DNA from: Pseudomonas sessilinigenes
GTDB lineage: Bacteria > Pseudomonadota > Gammaproteobacteria > Pseudomonadales > Pseudomonadaceae
Assembly: GCF_003850565.1 (NCBI RefSeq)
Contig: NZ_CP027706.1
Coordinates: 186,001-250,000, forward strand
Direction: 5' to 3'
DNA length: 64,000 nucleotides
The position numbers and the translations under genes were made by a program. This document shows, in pieces, positions 32,887 to 40,333 of the stretch (the first letter of the stretch is position 1; the number at the start of each line of letters is the position of its first letter). The notes beneath the pieces are model-generated. The model was not told the origin of the DNA. It saw nothing but the letters and a program-made list of their open reading frames with translations, and did not search any database.

Positions 32887-34167
32887 ATGAGCAAGACCAA
32901 CGCATCCCTGATGAAACGCCGTGAAGCCGCCGTACCGCGTGGCGTGGGCCAGATCCACCCGATCTTCGCCGACAGCGCGAAGAACGCCACCGTCACCGAC
33001 GTTGAAGGCCGCGAGTTCATCGACTTCGCCGGCGGCATCGCGGTACTGAACACCGGTCACGTGCACCCGAAAATCATCGCCGCAGTGACCGAGCAGCTGA
33101 ACAAGCTGACCCACACCTGCTTCCAGGTCCTGGCCTACGAGCCCTACGTTGAGCTGTGCGAAAAAATCAACGCCAAGGTGCCAGGTGATTTCGCCAAGAA
33201 AACCCTGCTGGTGACCACCGGTTCCGAAGCCGTCGAGAACGCCGTGAAGATCGCCCGTGCCAGTACTGGCCGCGCCGGCGTGATTGCCTTCACCGGCGCC
33301 TACCACGGCCGCACTATGATGACCCTGGGCCTGACCGGCAAGGTCGTGCCGTACTCGGCCGGCATGGGCCTGATGCCAGGCGGCATCTTCCGCGCGCTGT
33401 ACCCTAACGAGCTGCACGGCGTGAGCATCGACGATTCCATCGCCAGCATCGAGCGCATCTTCAAGAACGACGCCGAGCCTCGTGATATCGCTGCGATCAT
33501 CATCGAGCCAGTGCAGGGCGAGGGTGGTTTCTACGTTGCGCCGAAGGAATTCATGAAGCGCCTGCGTGCCCTGTGCGACCAGCACGGCATCCTGTTGATC
33601 GCCGACGAAGTGCAGACCGGCGCTGGCCGTACCGGCACCTTCTTCGCCATGGAGCAGATGGGCGTCGCCGCCGACCTGACCACCTTCGCCAAGTCCATCG
33701 CCGGTGGTTTCCCGCTGGCTGGCGTATGCGGCAAGGCCGAGTACATGGACGCCATCGCCCCAGGCGGCCTGGGCGGTACCTACGCCGGTAGCCCGATCGC
33801 CTGCGCCGCGGCCCTGGCCGTAATGGAAGTGTTCGAGGAAGAGCACCTGCTGGACCGCTGCAAGGCCGTCGGCGAGCGCCTGGTGACCGGCCTCAAGGCC
33901 ATCCAGGCCAAGCACCCTGTGATCGGTGAAGTGCGTGCCCTGGGCGCGATGATCGCGGTGGAGCTGTTCGAGAACGGCGACAGCCACAAGCCGAACGCCG
34001 CTGCCGTGGCCCAGGTCGTGGCCAAGGCTCGCGACAAGGGCCTGATCCTGCTGTCCTGCGGCACCTACGGCAACGTCCTGCGGGTGCTGGTGCCGCTGAC
34101 CTCGCCGGATGCACAGCTGGACAAGGGCCTGGCGATCATCGAAGAGTGCTTCGCTGAACTGGCGTGA
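32887..34167 (+). CDS. gabT: 4-aminobutyrate aminotransferase
   Basis: This 426-residue class-III PLP aminotransferase transfers the amino group of 4-aminobutyrate to 2-oxoglutarate, giving succinate semialdehyde for GabD. Motifs include GGIAVLNTGHVHPK, TTGSEAVENAVKIAR, YHGRT, IIEPVQGEGG, the DEVQTGAGRTG strand and the PLP lysine in FAKSIAGGFPL. Start ATG 32887 (MSKTNASLM) matches the known family start; the frame opens 13 codons earlier without an RBS. Confidence 0.96.
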   Translation: MSKTNASLMKRREAAVPRGVGQIHPIFADSAKNATVTDVEGREFIDFAGGIAVLNTGHVHPKIIAAVTEQLNKLTHTCFQVLAYEPYVELCEKINAKVPGDFAKKTLLVTTGSEAVENAVKIARASTGRAGVIAFTGAYHGRTMMTLGLTGKVVPYSAGMGLMPGGIFRALYPNELHGVSIDDSIASIERIFKNDAEPRDIAAIIIEPVQGEGGFYVAPKEFMKRLRALCDQHGILLIADEVQTGAGRTGTFFAMEQMGVAADLTTFAKSIAGGFPLAGVCGKAEYMDAIAPGGLGGTYAGSPIACAAALAVMEVFEEEHLLDRCKAVGERLVTGLKAIQAKHPVIGEVRALGAMIAVELFENGDSHKPNAAAVAQVVAKARDKGLILLSCGTYGNVLRVLVPLTSPDAQLDKGLAIIEECFAELA

Positions 34168-34193
34168 CCTTGGGGCCTGAAGGCCCGTTGTGC

Positions 34194-34230
34194 AAAAGCC
34201 GCTGGCGCCCCTGGCCCCAGCGGCTTTTTC
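34194..34230. terminator. Bidirectional terminator between gabT and the leftward metallophore-like operon
   Basis: The stem AAAAGCCGCTGG with CCAGCGGCTTTT closes a short loop and has an A run on one side and a T run on the other. It can therefore stop transcription from both converging sides. Confidence 0.88.
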
Positions 34231-34241
34231 TTGCCCGGGTT

Positions 34242-35255
34242 TCAGGCCCCGGCCAGCCAACCGGCCAGGCGTTGCTGGACCCCGGGGTCGAACAGTTGGT
34301 GATGGTCCATCCATTCATCGTTGAATACCGTGTCCAGGTACTTTTCCCCGCCATCGCAAACCAGGGCGACGATCACGCTGTGCGCCGGGCAATCCTGGGC
34401 CTGGCGCAGCGCGTGGTAGATCACCCCGCCGGCGGAGCCGCCCACCAGCAGGCCGTGATGGCGCGCCAGGTAGCGGGCGGTTTCGAAGGCCTCGGCATCG
34501 CTGGCTTTCAAGCCGCGATCGATCAGCGGGTAGTCGATCAGGGCGCCGATCTCGGCGCCTTCCGGCGTACCGGTGCCGGACTGCAGGTAGGGCCCGCCGG
34601 GGCCGCCGAAAATCACCGAGCCTACCGGTTCTACACCCACCACCTGCACCTTTTGGCGATACGCTTTGAGGGCGCGGGCGGTGCCACACAAAGAACCGCC
34701 GGTGCCTACCGCACCGAACAGATAATCCAGGCGTTCGCCAAGAGCCTCGTGCAGTTCCTGCGCCAGGGCCTGGTAGCCATTGGCATTGGCCGGGTTGTGG
34801 TGCTGCTGGGTCCAGTAGGCGCCCTGTTCCCGGGCGATGCGCTCGGCGGTGGCGTCACGGTCGGCGGTGGCCAGTCCACCCTCCGGGCTCCCGACCCGAA
34901 CCAGCTGGGCGCCGAAGGCCTGCATGCCACGCAGTTTATCGACGCTGGAGTGGTGATCGACCACGGCGGTAAAGCGGTAGCCGCGCTCGGCGGCGATCAG
35001 CGCCAGGCCCAGGCCGGTATTGCCGGAGGTGGACTCGACGATCTGCCCACCCGGCTGCAACAGGCCCAGGGCTTCGGCTTCATCGATCATCTGCCGGGCC
35101 ATGCGGATTTTCGCGGTGCCGGTGGGGTTGAATTGTTCGAGCTTGAGCAGCACCCGGCTGCCATTGGCGGTTTCATGGAGCTGGAGCAAAGGAGAGGCGC
35201 CGATCAGCTCGGAAACCTGGTGCTTGATGGCGCAATCGGCTTGTGGCGAGTGCAT
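34242..35255 (-). CDS. SbnA-like PLP-dependent enzyme of the cysteine synthase family
   Basis: This 337-residue fold-type-II PLP enzyme is last in a six-gene operon. GGAGGTCACC directly before ATG 35255 favours that start over the one four codons earlier. It has the PLP-lysine region NPTGTAKIRMARQMIDEAE, the substrate loop STSGNTGLGLALIAAERGY and the phosphate-binding GAVGTGGSLCGTA. Together with an SbnB-like gene in the same operon, this points to the SbnA reaction: O-phosphoserine plus glutamate, the first step to L-2,3-diaminopropionate. The Ile after the PLP lysine, where cysteine synthases usually have Asp, also argues against an ordinary cysteine synthase. NGR234 y4xP is a comparable homologue, from memory. 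Confidence 0.75.
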   Translation of the reverse strand: MHSPQADCAIKHQVSELIGASPLLQLHETANGSRVLLKLEQFNPTGTAKIRMARQMIDEAEALGLLQPGGQIVESTSGNTGLGLALIAAERGYRFTAVVDHHSSVDKLRGMQAFGAQLVRVGSPEGGLATADRDATAERIAREQGAYWTQQHHNPANANGYQALAQELHEALGERLDYLFGAVGTGGSLCGTARALKAYRQKVQVVGVEPVGSVIFGGPGGPYLQSGTGTPEGAEIGALIDYPLIDRGLKASDAEAFETARYLARHHGLLVGGSAGGVIYHALRQAQDCPAHSVIVALVCDGGEKYLDTVFNDEWMDHHQLFDPGVQQRLAGWLAGA

Positions 35256-35311
35256 GGTGACCTCCATAGAGTGAACGGTCGGGCAGCGGCGCCCGGGCTG
35301 GGCAGGTGGAT

Positions 35312-36448
35312 TCAGCGCAGGGCCTGTACGGCCTGTTGCAGGCCGGCGAGAAAGCGCGCGTTGTCGTCAGGTTGGGCCAGCGTCATGCGGATGCAGGTTT
35401 CGTAACCCGGTTCACGCCAGGCCTTGATGATCATGGCTTGCGCCAGCAGGCGCCGGTTGACCTCCTGCGCGTCGACTCCGGTGTCGATGAACAGGAAATG
35501 GGTACGCGAGGGCGCGACCTGGAACCCGGCTGCACCGAGGGCCTCGATCATTGGCGCCCGCACCTGGGCGGCAAAGGCCCGGCTGCGGGCCACGTGTTGC
35601 TGGTCGCCGAGGGCCGCCAGTGCGGCCTGCTGGGCCAGTTGGTTGATGTTGTAGGGCGTGCGCACCCGATCCAGGGCGGCCACCAGGCTGGCATCGCTGG
35701 CAATCCCGTAGCCCACCCGCAGTCCGGCCAGGCCATAGGCCTTGGAGAAGGTGCGCAGGACGATCCAGGGCCTATGCTGGGCGCGCAGCAGGCCCAGTAC
35801 CTCGGGGAAGTCCGGGTCGGCGCAGGCGTACTCGTAGTAGGCCTCGTCGATCACCAGCAGGGTATCGCTGGCGGCCGCACCGATCAGTTGGGCCAGGGCC
35901 TGCTGGTCGAAGATGGTGCCCAGGGGGTTGGATGGGTTGCTGATCAGCAGCATCTTGCTTGGCCCGGCCAGGGCACTGCGCCAGGCGCCGAGGTTGCAGG
36001 AAAAGTCCGGGTGCGGCGCGACCTTGGTCACCTGCGCCGCCATCATCAGGGGAAAGATCTCGTGCAGGCCGAAGCACGGTGACTGGGTCACGACCCGGTC
36101 GCCCGGGTCGAGAAAGGCCAGGCACAGCAGCTCCAGCAGATTCTCCGAACCGTTGCCGATGATCAGCTGGCTGGGGTGGGTATCGAGTCGTTCGCCCAGG
36201 GCGTGACGCAGCGCCAGGCAAGCCGGGTCGGGGTACAGGCCGAGCAGCTCCGGGCGATAGTCGCGCAGCACGGCGAGGGCTGCGGGCGCCACACCCAGGG
36301 GGTTCTCGTTGTTGCTGAGCTTGAGCAGCGGCTGCCCGGCGCAGTGCTGCGCCACCTGCTCCGGGTCCGCCCCGGGGTCGTACAGGGGCAGGGCCTGCAC
36401 GCTGGGGCGTAGCAGCTTGAGGACAGCGGCGGATCGATCGCGGGTCAT
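35312..36448 (-). CDS. HisC-like class-I/II aminotransferase
   Basis: This 378-residue fold-type-I PLP aminotransferase is of the histidinol-phosphate aminotransferase type: LKLSNNENPLG, GNGSENLLELL, LLISNPSNPLGTIFD, DEAYYEYA and the PLP lysine in RTFSKAYGLAGLRVGYG. Its start overlaps the end of the MATE gene (ATGA). It is probably not the housekeeping HisC, because it sits in a secondary-metabolite-like operon. The substrate, an amino or keto acid of the pathway, is unknown. Confidence 0.8.
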   Translation of the reverse strand: MTRDRSAAVLKLLRPSVQALPLYDPGADPEQVAQHCAGQPLLKLSNNENPLGVAPAALAVLRDYRPELLGLYPDPACLALRHALGERLDTHPSQLIIGNGSENLLELLCLAFLDPGDRVVTQSPCFGLHEIFPLMMAAQVTKVAPHPDFSCNLGAWRSALAGPSKMLLISNPSNPLGTIFDQQALAQLIGAAASDTLLVIDEAYYEYACADPDFPEVLGLLRAQHRPWIVLRTFSKAYGLAGLRVGYGIASDASLVAALDRVRTPYNINQLAQQAALAALGDQQHVARSRAFAAQVRAPMIEALGAAGFQVAPSRTHFLFIDTGVDAQEVNRRLLAQAMIIKAWREPGYETCIRMTLAQPDDNARFLAGLQQAVQALR

Positions 36449-37872
36449 GTCGGTTCCTTGGCAGCATGCATGCCGCCTGCTTGGGTTTGGCTCGGATGGC
36501 GCTGGGCCAGCAGGGCCTTGATCTGCCGCTCGAACGACAACACCAGCAGCAGCGCGGTCACGGCAAGGCCGATGGCCAGGCCGATCCAGATGCCGAAGAT
36601 GCCGTTGGCTGCGAGTACGCCCAGCCCGTAGGCGGCGGGCAGGCCCACCAGCCAGTAGCCGTACAGGGACAGGCGAAAGGGCCCGGCGGTGTCACCCAGG
36701 CCCCGCAGGATGCCGTTGCCGATGTTCTGCGCGGCATCGAAGAACTGCAGCAGCGCGGCAATCAGCAGGCCGCTGGCGGTCAGGCTCAGTACTTGCTGGT
36801 TGGTGGCCTGTTCGGCGGAAATGAACAGCGTCACGATTTGCTGCGCGAACAGCAGGTAGAGCACCGCGAACAGCAGCATCAGCGCGGCGCCGACCGCCAG
36901 GCCCATGTGTCCCAGCTGGCGGGCGCGGTGGTACTGGCCGGCGCCATGGGCTTCGCTGATGTGGATCGAGGCCGCGTGGGAGACCCCGGCCGAAAACATG
37001 AAGACGATGTAGATGATCTGGTTGAGCACCGTTTGTGCCGCCAGCGCTTCCATGCCCAGGGTCCCGATCAGCAGGGTCAGCACGCTGAAGAAGCCGGCTT
37101 CCGAAGCGTAGGTTCCAGCAATCGGCAGGCCGAGCTTCCACACCGCGCCCAATGTTGCCCAGGAGCAGCGCAGTCGCTTGAGATCCAGGTACTGCGCGAG
37201 CTGGCGGTCCTTGAGCACCACCCCGAGGAACATCAGCAGCGACAGCAGGAACACCAGGCTGCTGGTCAGCGCCACGCCCTGGAAACCCATGGCCGGGAGG
37301 CCGAGCTTGCCGAACACCAATCCGTAGTTCAGCCCGGCGCTGAGCACGATCGACACCAGGGTAATGGCCAGCAGCGGCCCCGGGCGTTTCAGGCCGACGG
37401 TGAAATGCCGCAGGGCCTGGAACCACAGGCAGGGCAACAGTCCCGGGGCAATGATGGCAAGGAACTGCACCGTGTCCCTGGCCACCTGCGGGTCTTGCCC
37501 GAGCCAGACCAGAGGCCGCTCCAGAAGCAGCAGCACGCCGATGAACAGCACGCCGCTGAGGGTCGCCCAGAACAGCCCGGCCACCAGCAGTTGGCGGATC
37601 TGTCCGTGGTCCTGGCGTGCGTTGGCCTGGGCCACCAGGTTGCTGACGCCGGTCACCAGGCCAGTGCCGGTGGTGCGCAGCTGGTTGAACAGGGCCAGGG
37701 CCAGGCCACCGGCGGCGATCTCCCGGGCACCCAGGGCGCCCAGGACCACGATGTCGATGGTGGTCAGGGCGACGTGGGCCAGGTTGGTGAGGATCAGTGG
37801 GCCGGCCAGCAATAGCAGCGGCAGGAATTCCTGGCGCCACGGCGATGGGCTGCGGGAAGTCGGGCTCACCAT
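36445..37872 (-). CDS. MATE-family efflux transporter
   Basis: This 475-residue inner-membrane protein has about twelve hydrophobic helices in the two-bundle MATE pattern, including LAGPLILTNLAHVALTTIDI near the start. MATE proteins export small cationic or zwitterionic compounds using Na+ or H+ gradients. Its start overlaps the SbnB-like gene by 7 bases and its end overlaps the aminotransferase. It is therefore embedded in the operon and is the likely exporter of the pathway product. Confidence 0.88.
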   Translation of the reverse strand: MVSPTSRSPSPWRQEFLPLLLLAGPLILTNLAHVALTTIDIVVLGALGAREIAAGGLALALFNQLRTTGTGLVTGVSNLVAQANARQDHGQIRQLLVAGLFWATLSGVLFIGVLLLLERPLVWLGQDPQVARDTVQFLAIIAPGLLPCLWFQALRHFTVGLKRPGPLLAITLVSIVLSAGLNYGLVFGKLGLPAMGFQGVALTSSLVFLLSLLMFLGVVLKDRQLAQYLDLKRLRCSWATLGAVWKLGLPIAGTYASEAGFFSVLTLLIGTLGMEALAAQTVLNQIIYIVFMFSAGVSHAASIHISEAHGAGQYHRARQLGHMGLAVGAALMLLFAVLYLLFAQQIVTLFISAEQATNQQVLSLTASGLLIAALLQFFDAAQNIGNGILRGLGDTAGPFRLSLYGYWLVGLPAAYGLGVLAANGIFGIWIGLAIGLAVTALLLVLSFERQIKALLAQRHPSQTQAGGMHAAKEPT

Positions 37873-38864
37873 AGCTTGACCCTCTGCCCGCGTCGGCTGG
37901 CCAGGGCCAGGTCCGCCAGGTAGCGCCCCAGGGCCACGTCGGTGACCACCATGCCGCTGTTGTAGGCGAAGACGATATCCCGCTCATGGCGGCGTGCCGG
38001 GGCGTGGCCGAGGAGGATGTCCGGCAGCTGTGCGTCCATGTCCGGCAGGCTGCCGTCGGCGGCGGCCAGGTCGGCGCTGGTGACGCGCATCTGCGCGCTG
38101 TCGGTGGCGATGCGGTAGTCGGCGCCGTGCAGCACATCGGCATCGATGCCGTAGCCCACCAGCACCGCCACAGCCCCGGGCTTGAGCCAGGCTCGCTTGA
38201 CCTGCTGCCGGGCGGTCAGGCCGGCCACGCCGAGAATGATGTCGGCTTGCGCAGCAGCCTGCGGCAAGTCTTCGACCACCTCGACCTCGCGCCCCGGGCA
38301 GTGGCGCCGGAGATTCTCGCGCACCGCCTTGAGGCCGTCGGTGTAGTGGCCGTAGACCTGCAGGCGTTGCAGCCCGGGCAGGGCGGCCAGGAGCATCGGC
38401 AAGGCGATCTGCCCCTGCACGCCGCTGCCGACCACCAGTGCCGTGCGGGCGTCGGGGCAGGCGGCCCGGGCCATCAGCGCCGAGGTCGCGCTGGTGCGCA
38501 TTGGCCCCAACTGGGCCACGTCCATCAAGGCGATGGGCTGGCCGCTGCGATCGTCACAGAGAAAGATGAAGGAGTGGAAGCGGTAGGCCTCGCGCTGGCG
38601 CTGCGGGTCGTGCTCGTACACCACCTTGAAGCCCAGGGTCTGGCTGGCGCCGTCGCGCCCCACCATCGAGTAGCTGATGGAGCGCTGGTCCGCCGGCTCG
38701 ACGATGGTCTTGAGCGGGTTCTGCGAGTCGCCATTGCGCAGGGCGATGTAGGCCTGCTCCACCACCTTGAGCACATCCTCGTGGCGTACCCCCAGGTCTT
38801 CCAGGTCGGCCTGTGCAAGCACCCAGAGTTCGCCGGGCGCGGCGTATTGCGTTGAGCTGTTCAT
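37866..38864 (-). CDS. SbnB-like dehydrogenase of the ornithine cyclodeaminase/mu-crystallin family
   Basis: This 332-residue protein has the family Rossmann motif VVGSGVQGQIALPML at about 145, preceded by MDVAQLGPMRTSATSALMA, and ends in VFAYNSGMVVTDVALGRYL. AAGGAGTCAGG precedes the ATG. SbnB oxidatively cleaves the SbnA product to L-2,3-diaminopropionate and 2-oxoglutarate. Co-occurrence of SbnA- and SbnB-like genes is the main argument for that function here. An ornithine cyclodeaminase making proline is the alternative. Confidence 0.75.
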   Translation of the reverse strand: MNSSTQYAAPGELWVLAQADLEDLGVRHEDVLKVVEQAYIALRNGDSQNPLKTIVEPADQRSISYSMVGRDGASQTLGFKVVYEHDPQRQREAYRFHSFIFLCDDRSGQPIALMDVAQLGPMRTSATSALMARAACPDARTALVVGSGVQGQIALPMLLAALPGLQRLQVYGHYTDGLKAVRENLRRHCPGREVEVVEDLPQAAAQADIILGVAGLTARQQVKRAWLKPGAVAVLVGYGIDADVLHGADYRIATDSAQMRVTSADLAAADGSLPDMDAQLPDILLGHAPARRHERDIVFAYNSGMVVTDVALGRYLADLALASRRGQRVKLW

Positions 38865-38891
38865 CCTGACTCCTTGTTGGCAAGCAAAACC

Positions 38892-40283
38892 TCACGCCAG
38901 CCCATCGAGCTTCCAGCGCAGGGTGGGGCCGTCGAGTTCGATGACGACCTTGTAGGGCAACCGGGCCTCGTGAAACGGCGACTCGTTGGAGTCCATCTGG
39001 TAGCCGGCGGTGTTGAGGTAGACCAGCAGGTCGCCGGGGCGTACCGGTTGGTCGAAACGGATCTTGCGCCAGGTCAGCATGTCGGACTCCAGGCAGGTCG
39101 AGCCGCCGACACAGGCGAGAAAGGGCGCGGCCGGGCGGGGCTCGGCGGGGAGTAGCAAGGGCTCGGGCAGGAACTCGCTGTTGAACCACTGCTCGGAGAG
39201 GCTGAAGCTGCTGCCCTGCACCGTGACCAGCGCGTAGCCGTCACCCCGGTCCTTGACCCCCTGGACGCGAAAGGCGCTGATGCCGGCCTGGTCGAGCAGG
39301 GCCCGGCCGGGCTCGATCATCAACTCGATGGCGTGCCGCTCGGCCTTCTGCGCCAGGGTCATGGCCGTGTCCACCGGGGTTGCGAGAATGTCCGCCAGGG
39401 CGTCGGCAGTGGCGCGCGGTGCGCCGTAGGGATAGAAGCCGTTGAAGGTGCGGGCACCGTGGTAGTGGTTGGGCCGGTCCTGCTGGAGGAAGCGGGCCCA
39501 GGCCCCGGGGCTGACGTACCGCACGGCAAGGCCGCCCCCCAGGTTCAGGCGTCGACAATGTTCCAGGCCCGCCGCGCGGGTGCTCACGCAGAGGTCGAGC
39601 AAGCGATTGGCGGTCTGGGCGCGCTGCTCGCTGGAGTAACCGCCGAGGTGGAAGGAAAACCCCATCAGGCGTAACCAGCGGGGATGCTCCCGGCACAGCG
39701 CAATGGCCTGTGCGCACTGCCCTGGGTCGAGGCCAAAGCGGCTCTCGGGCTGGCTCTCGGGCAGGCAACGCAACAACAACCGGGCCTGTTGGTCACGGTG
39801 GCGCGCCAGGTGCAGCAGGCGTTGCAACTCGCTGGGCGAATCGATGGCCAACAGGCATTGGTGACTCAGGCTCAGCGCCAGCAAGCGCTCGCTTTTTTCC
39901 GGGCCGGAGACCCCGATGGCATGGCCCGGTACGCCGCCGCCCAGGGCCTTTTCCAGCTCGCCGACGCTGGCCACGTCAACGCCGATGCCCTCTTGGGAGC
40001 AGGCCTGGATCAGGCAGTCGGCCTTGTTGGCTTTTTTCGCGAATAGCAGCGTGCCCGTGGCTGGTGCTTGGTCGAAGGTGCGTTGGAACTGGCGGATGTT
40101 CTCCACGAACACCTGCGGCAGCATCAGGTGCAGGGGCGAACCCAGGCCCTGCACCAGGTCGTGCAGGGCTGCCGGGTGCTGGCGCAGCAGGTCGTCGACG
40201 CGAGCATGGCGCAGGCTGGCCAATGGGTTGGAAGGCTGGCTGGCGTTGGTGCGTGAAGGCAGGTGCATGACTGGCGTTTTCAT
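38892..40283 (-). CDS. Y4yA-type PLP-dependent enzyme (fold type III decarboxylase family)
   Basis: This protein of about 463 residues has a TIM-barrel PLP domain and a C-terminal beta domain, as in ornithine/diaminopimelate decarboxylases. Motifs are GLGSPLHLMLPQVFVENIR, the PLP lysine region LLFAKKANKADCL, GFSFHLGGY, EPGRALLDQAGI and the C-terminal GGSTCLESDMLTWRKI with its Cys-x-x-Ser-Asp motif. This pattern is that of the Y4yA family, first named in Rhizobium NGR234. Start is uncertain (ATG 40283 or ATG 40268; a TTG at 40310 also exists). It could decarboxylate diaminopropionate or a precursor; the reaction is not proven. Confidence 0.75.
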   Translation of the reverse strand: MKTPVMHLPSRTNASQPSNPLASLRHARVDDLLRQHPAALHDLVQGLGSPLHLMLPQVFVENIRQFQRTFDQAPATGTLLFAKKANKADCLIQACSQEGIGVDVASVGELEKALGGGVPGHAIGVSGPEKSERLLALSLSHQCLLAIDSPSELQRLLHLARHRDQQARLLLRCLPESQPESRFGLDPGQCAQAIALCREHPRWLRLMGFSFHLGGYSSEQRAQTANRLLDLCVSTRAAGLEHCRRLNLGGGLAVRYVSPGAWARFLQQDRPNHYHGARTFNGFYPYGAPRATADALADILATPVDTAMTLAQKAERHAIELMIEPGRALLDQAGISAFRVQGVKDRGDGYALVTVQGSSFSLSEQWFNSEFLPEPLLLPAEPRPAAPFLACVGGSTCLESDMLTWRKIRFDQPVRPGDLLVYLNTAGYQMDSNESPFHEARLPYKVVIELDGPTLRWKLDGLA

Positions 40284-40333
40284 CCTTGGCAGAGGCGCTG
40301 GCGCCGGCAACCCTGTGCCGACGCCGTGTCAGG

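Noticed and set aside
34242..35255. Housekeeping cysteine synthase (CysK/CysM)
   Set aside because: Family membership is right, but the Ile after the PLP lysine, the operon with an SbnB-like gene and the TonB receptor favour an SbnA-type enzyme. It is kept as an alternative, not the main call.
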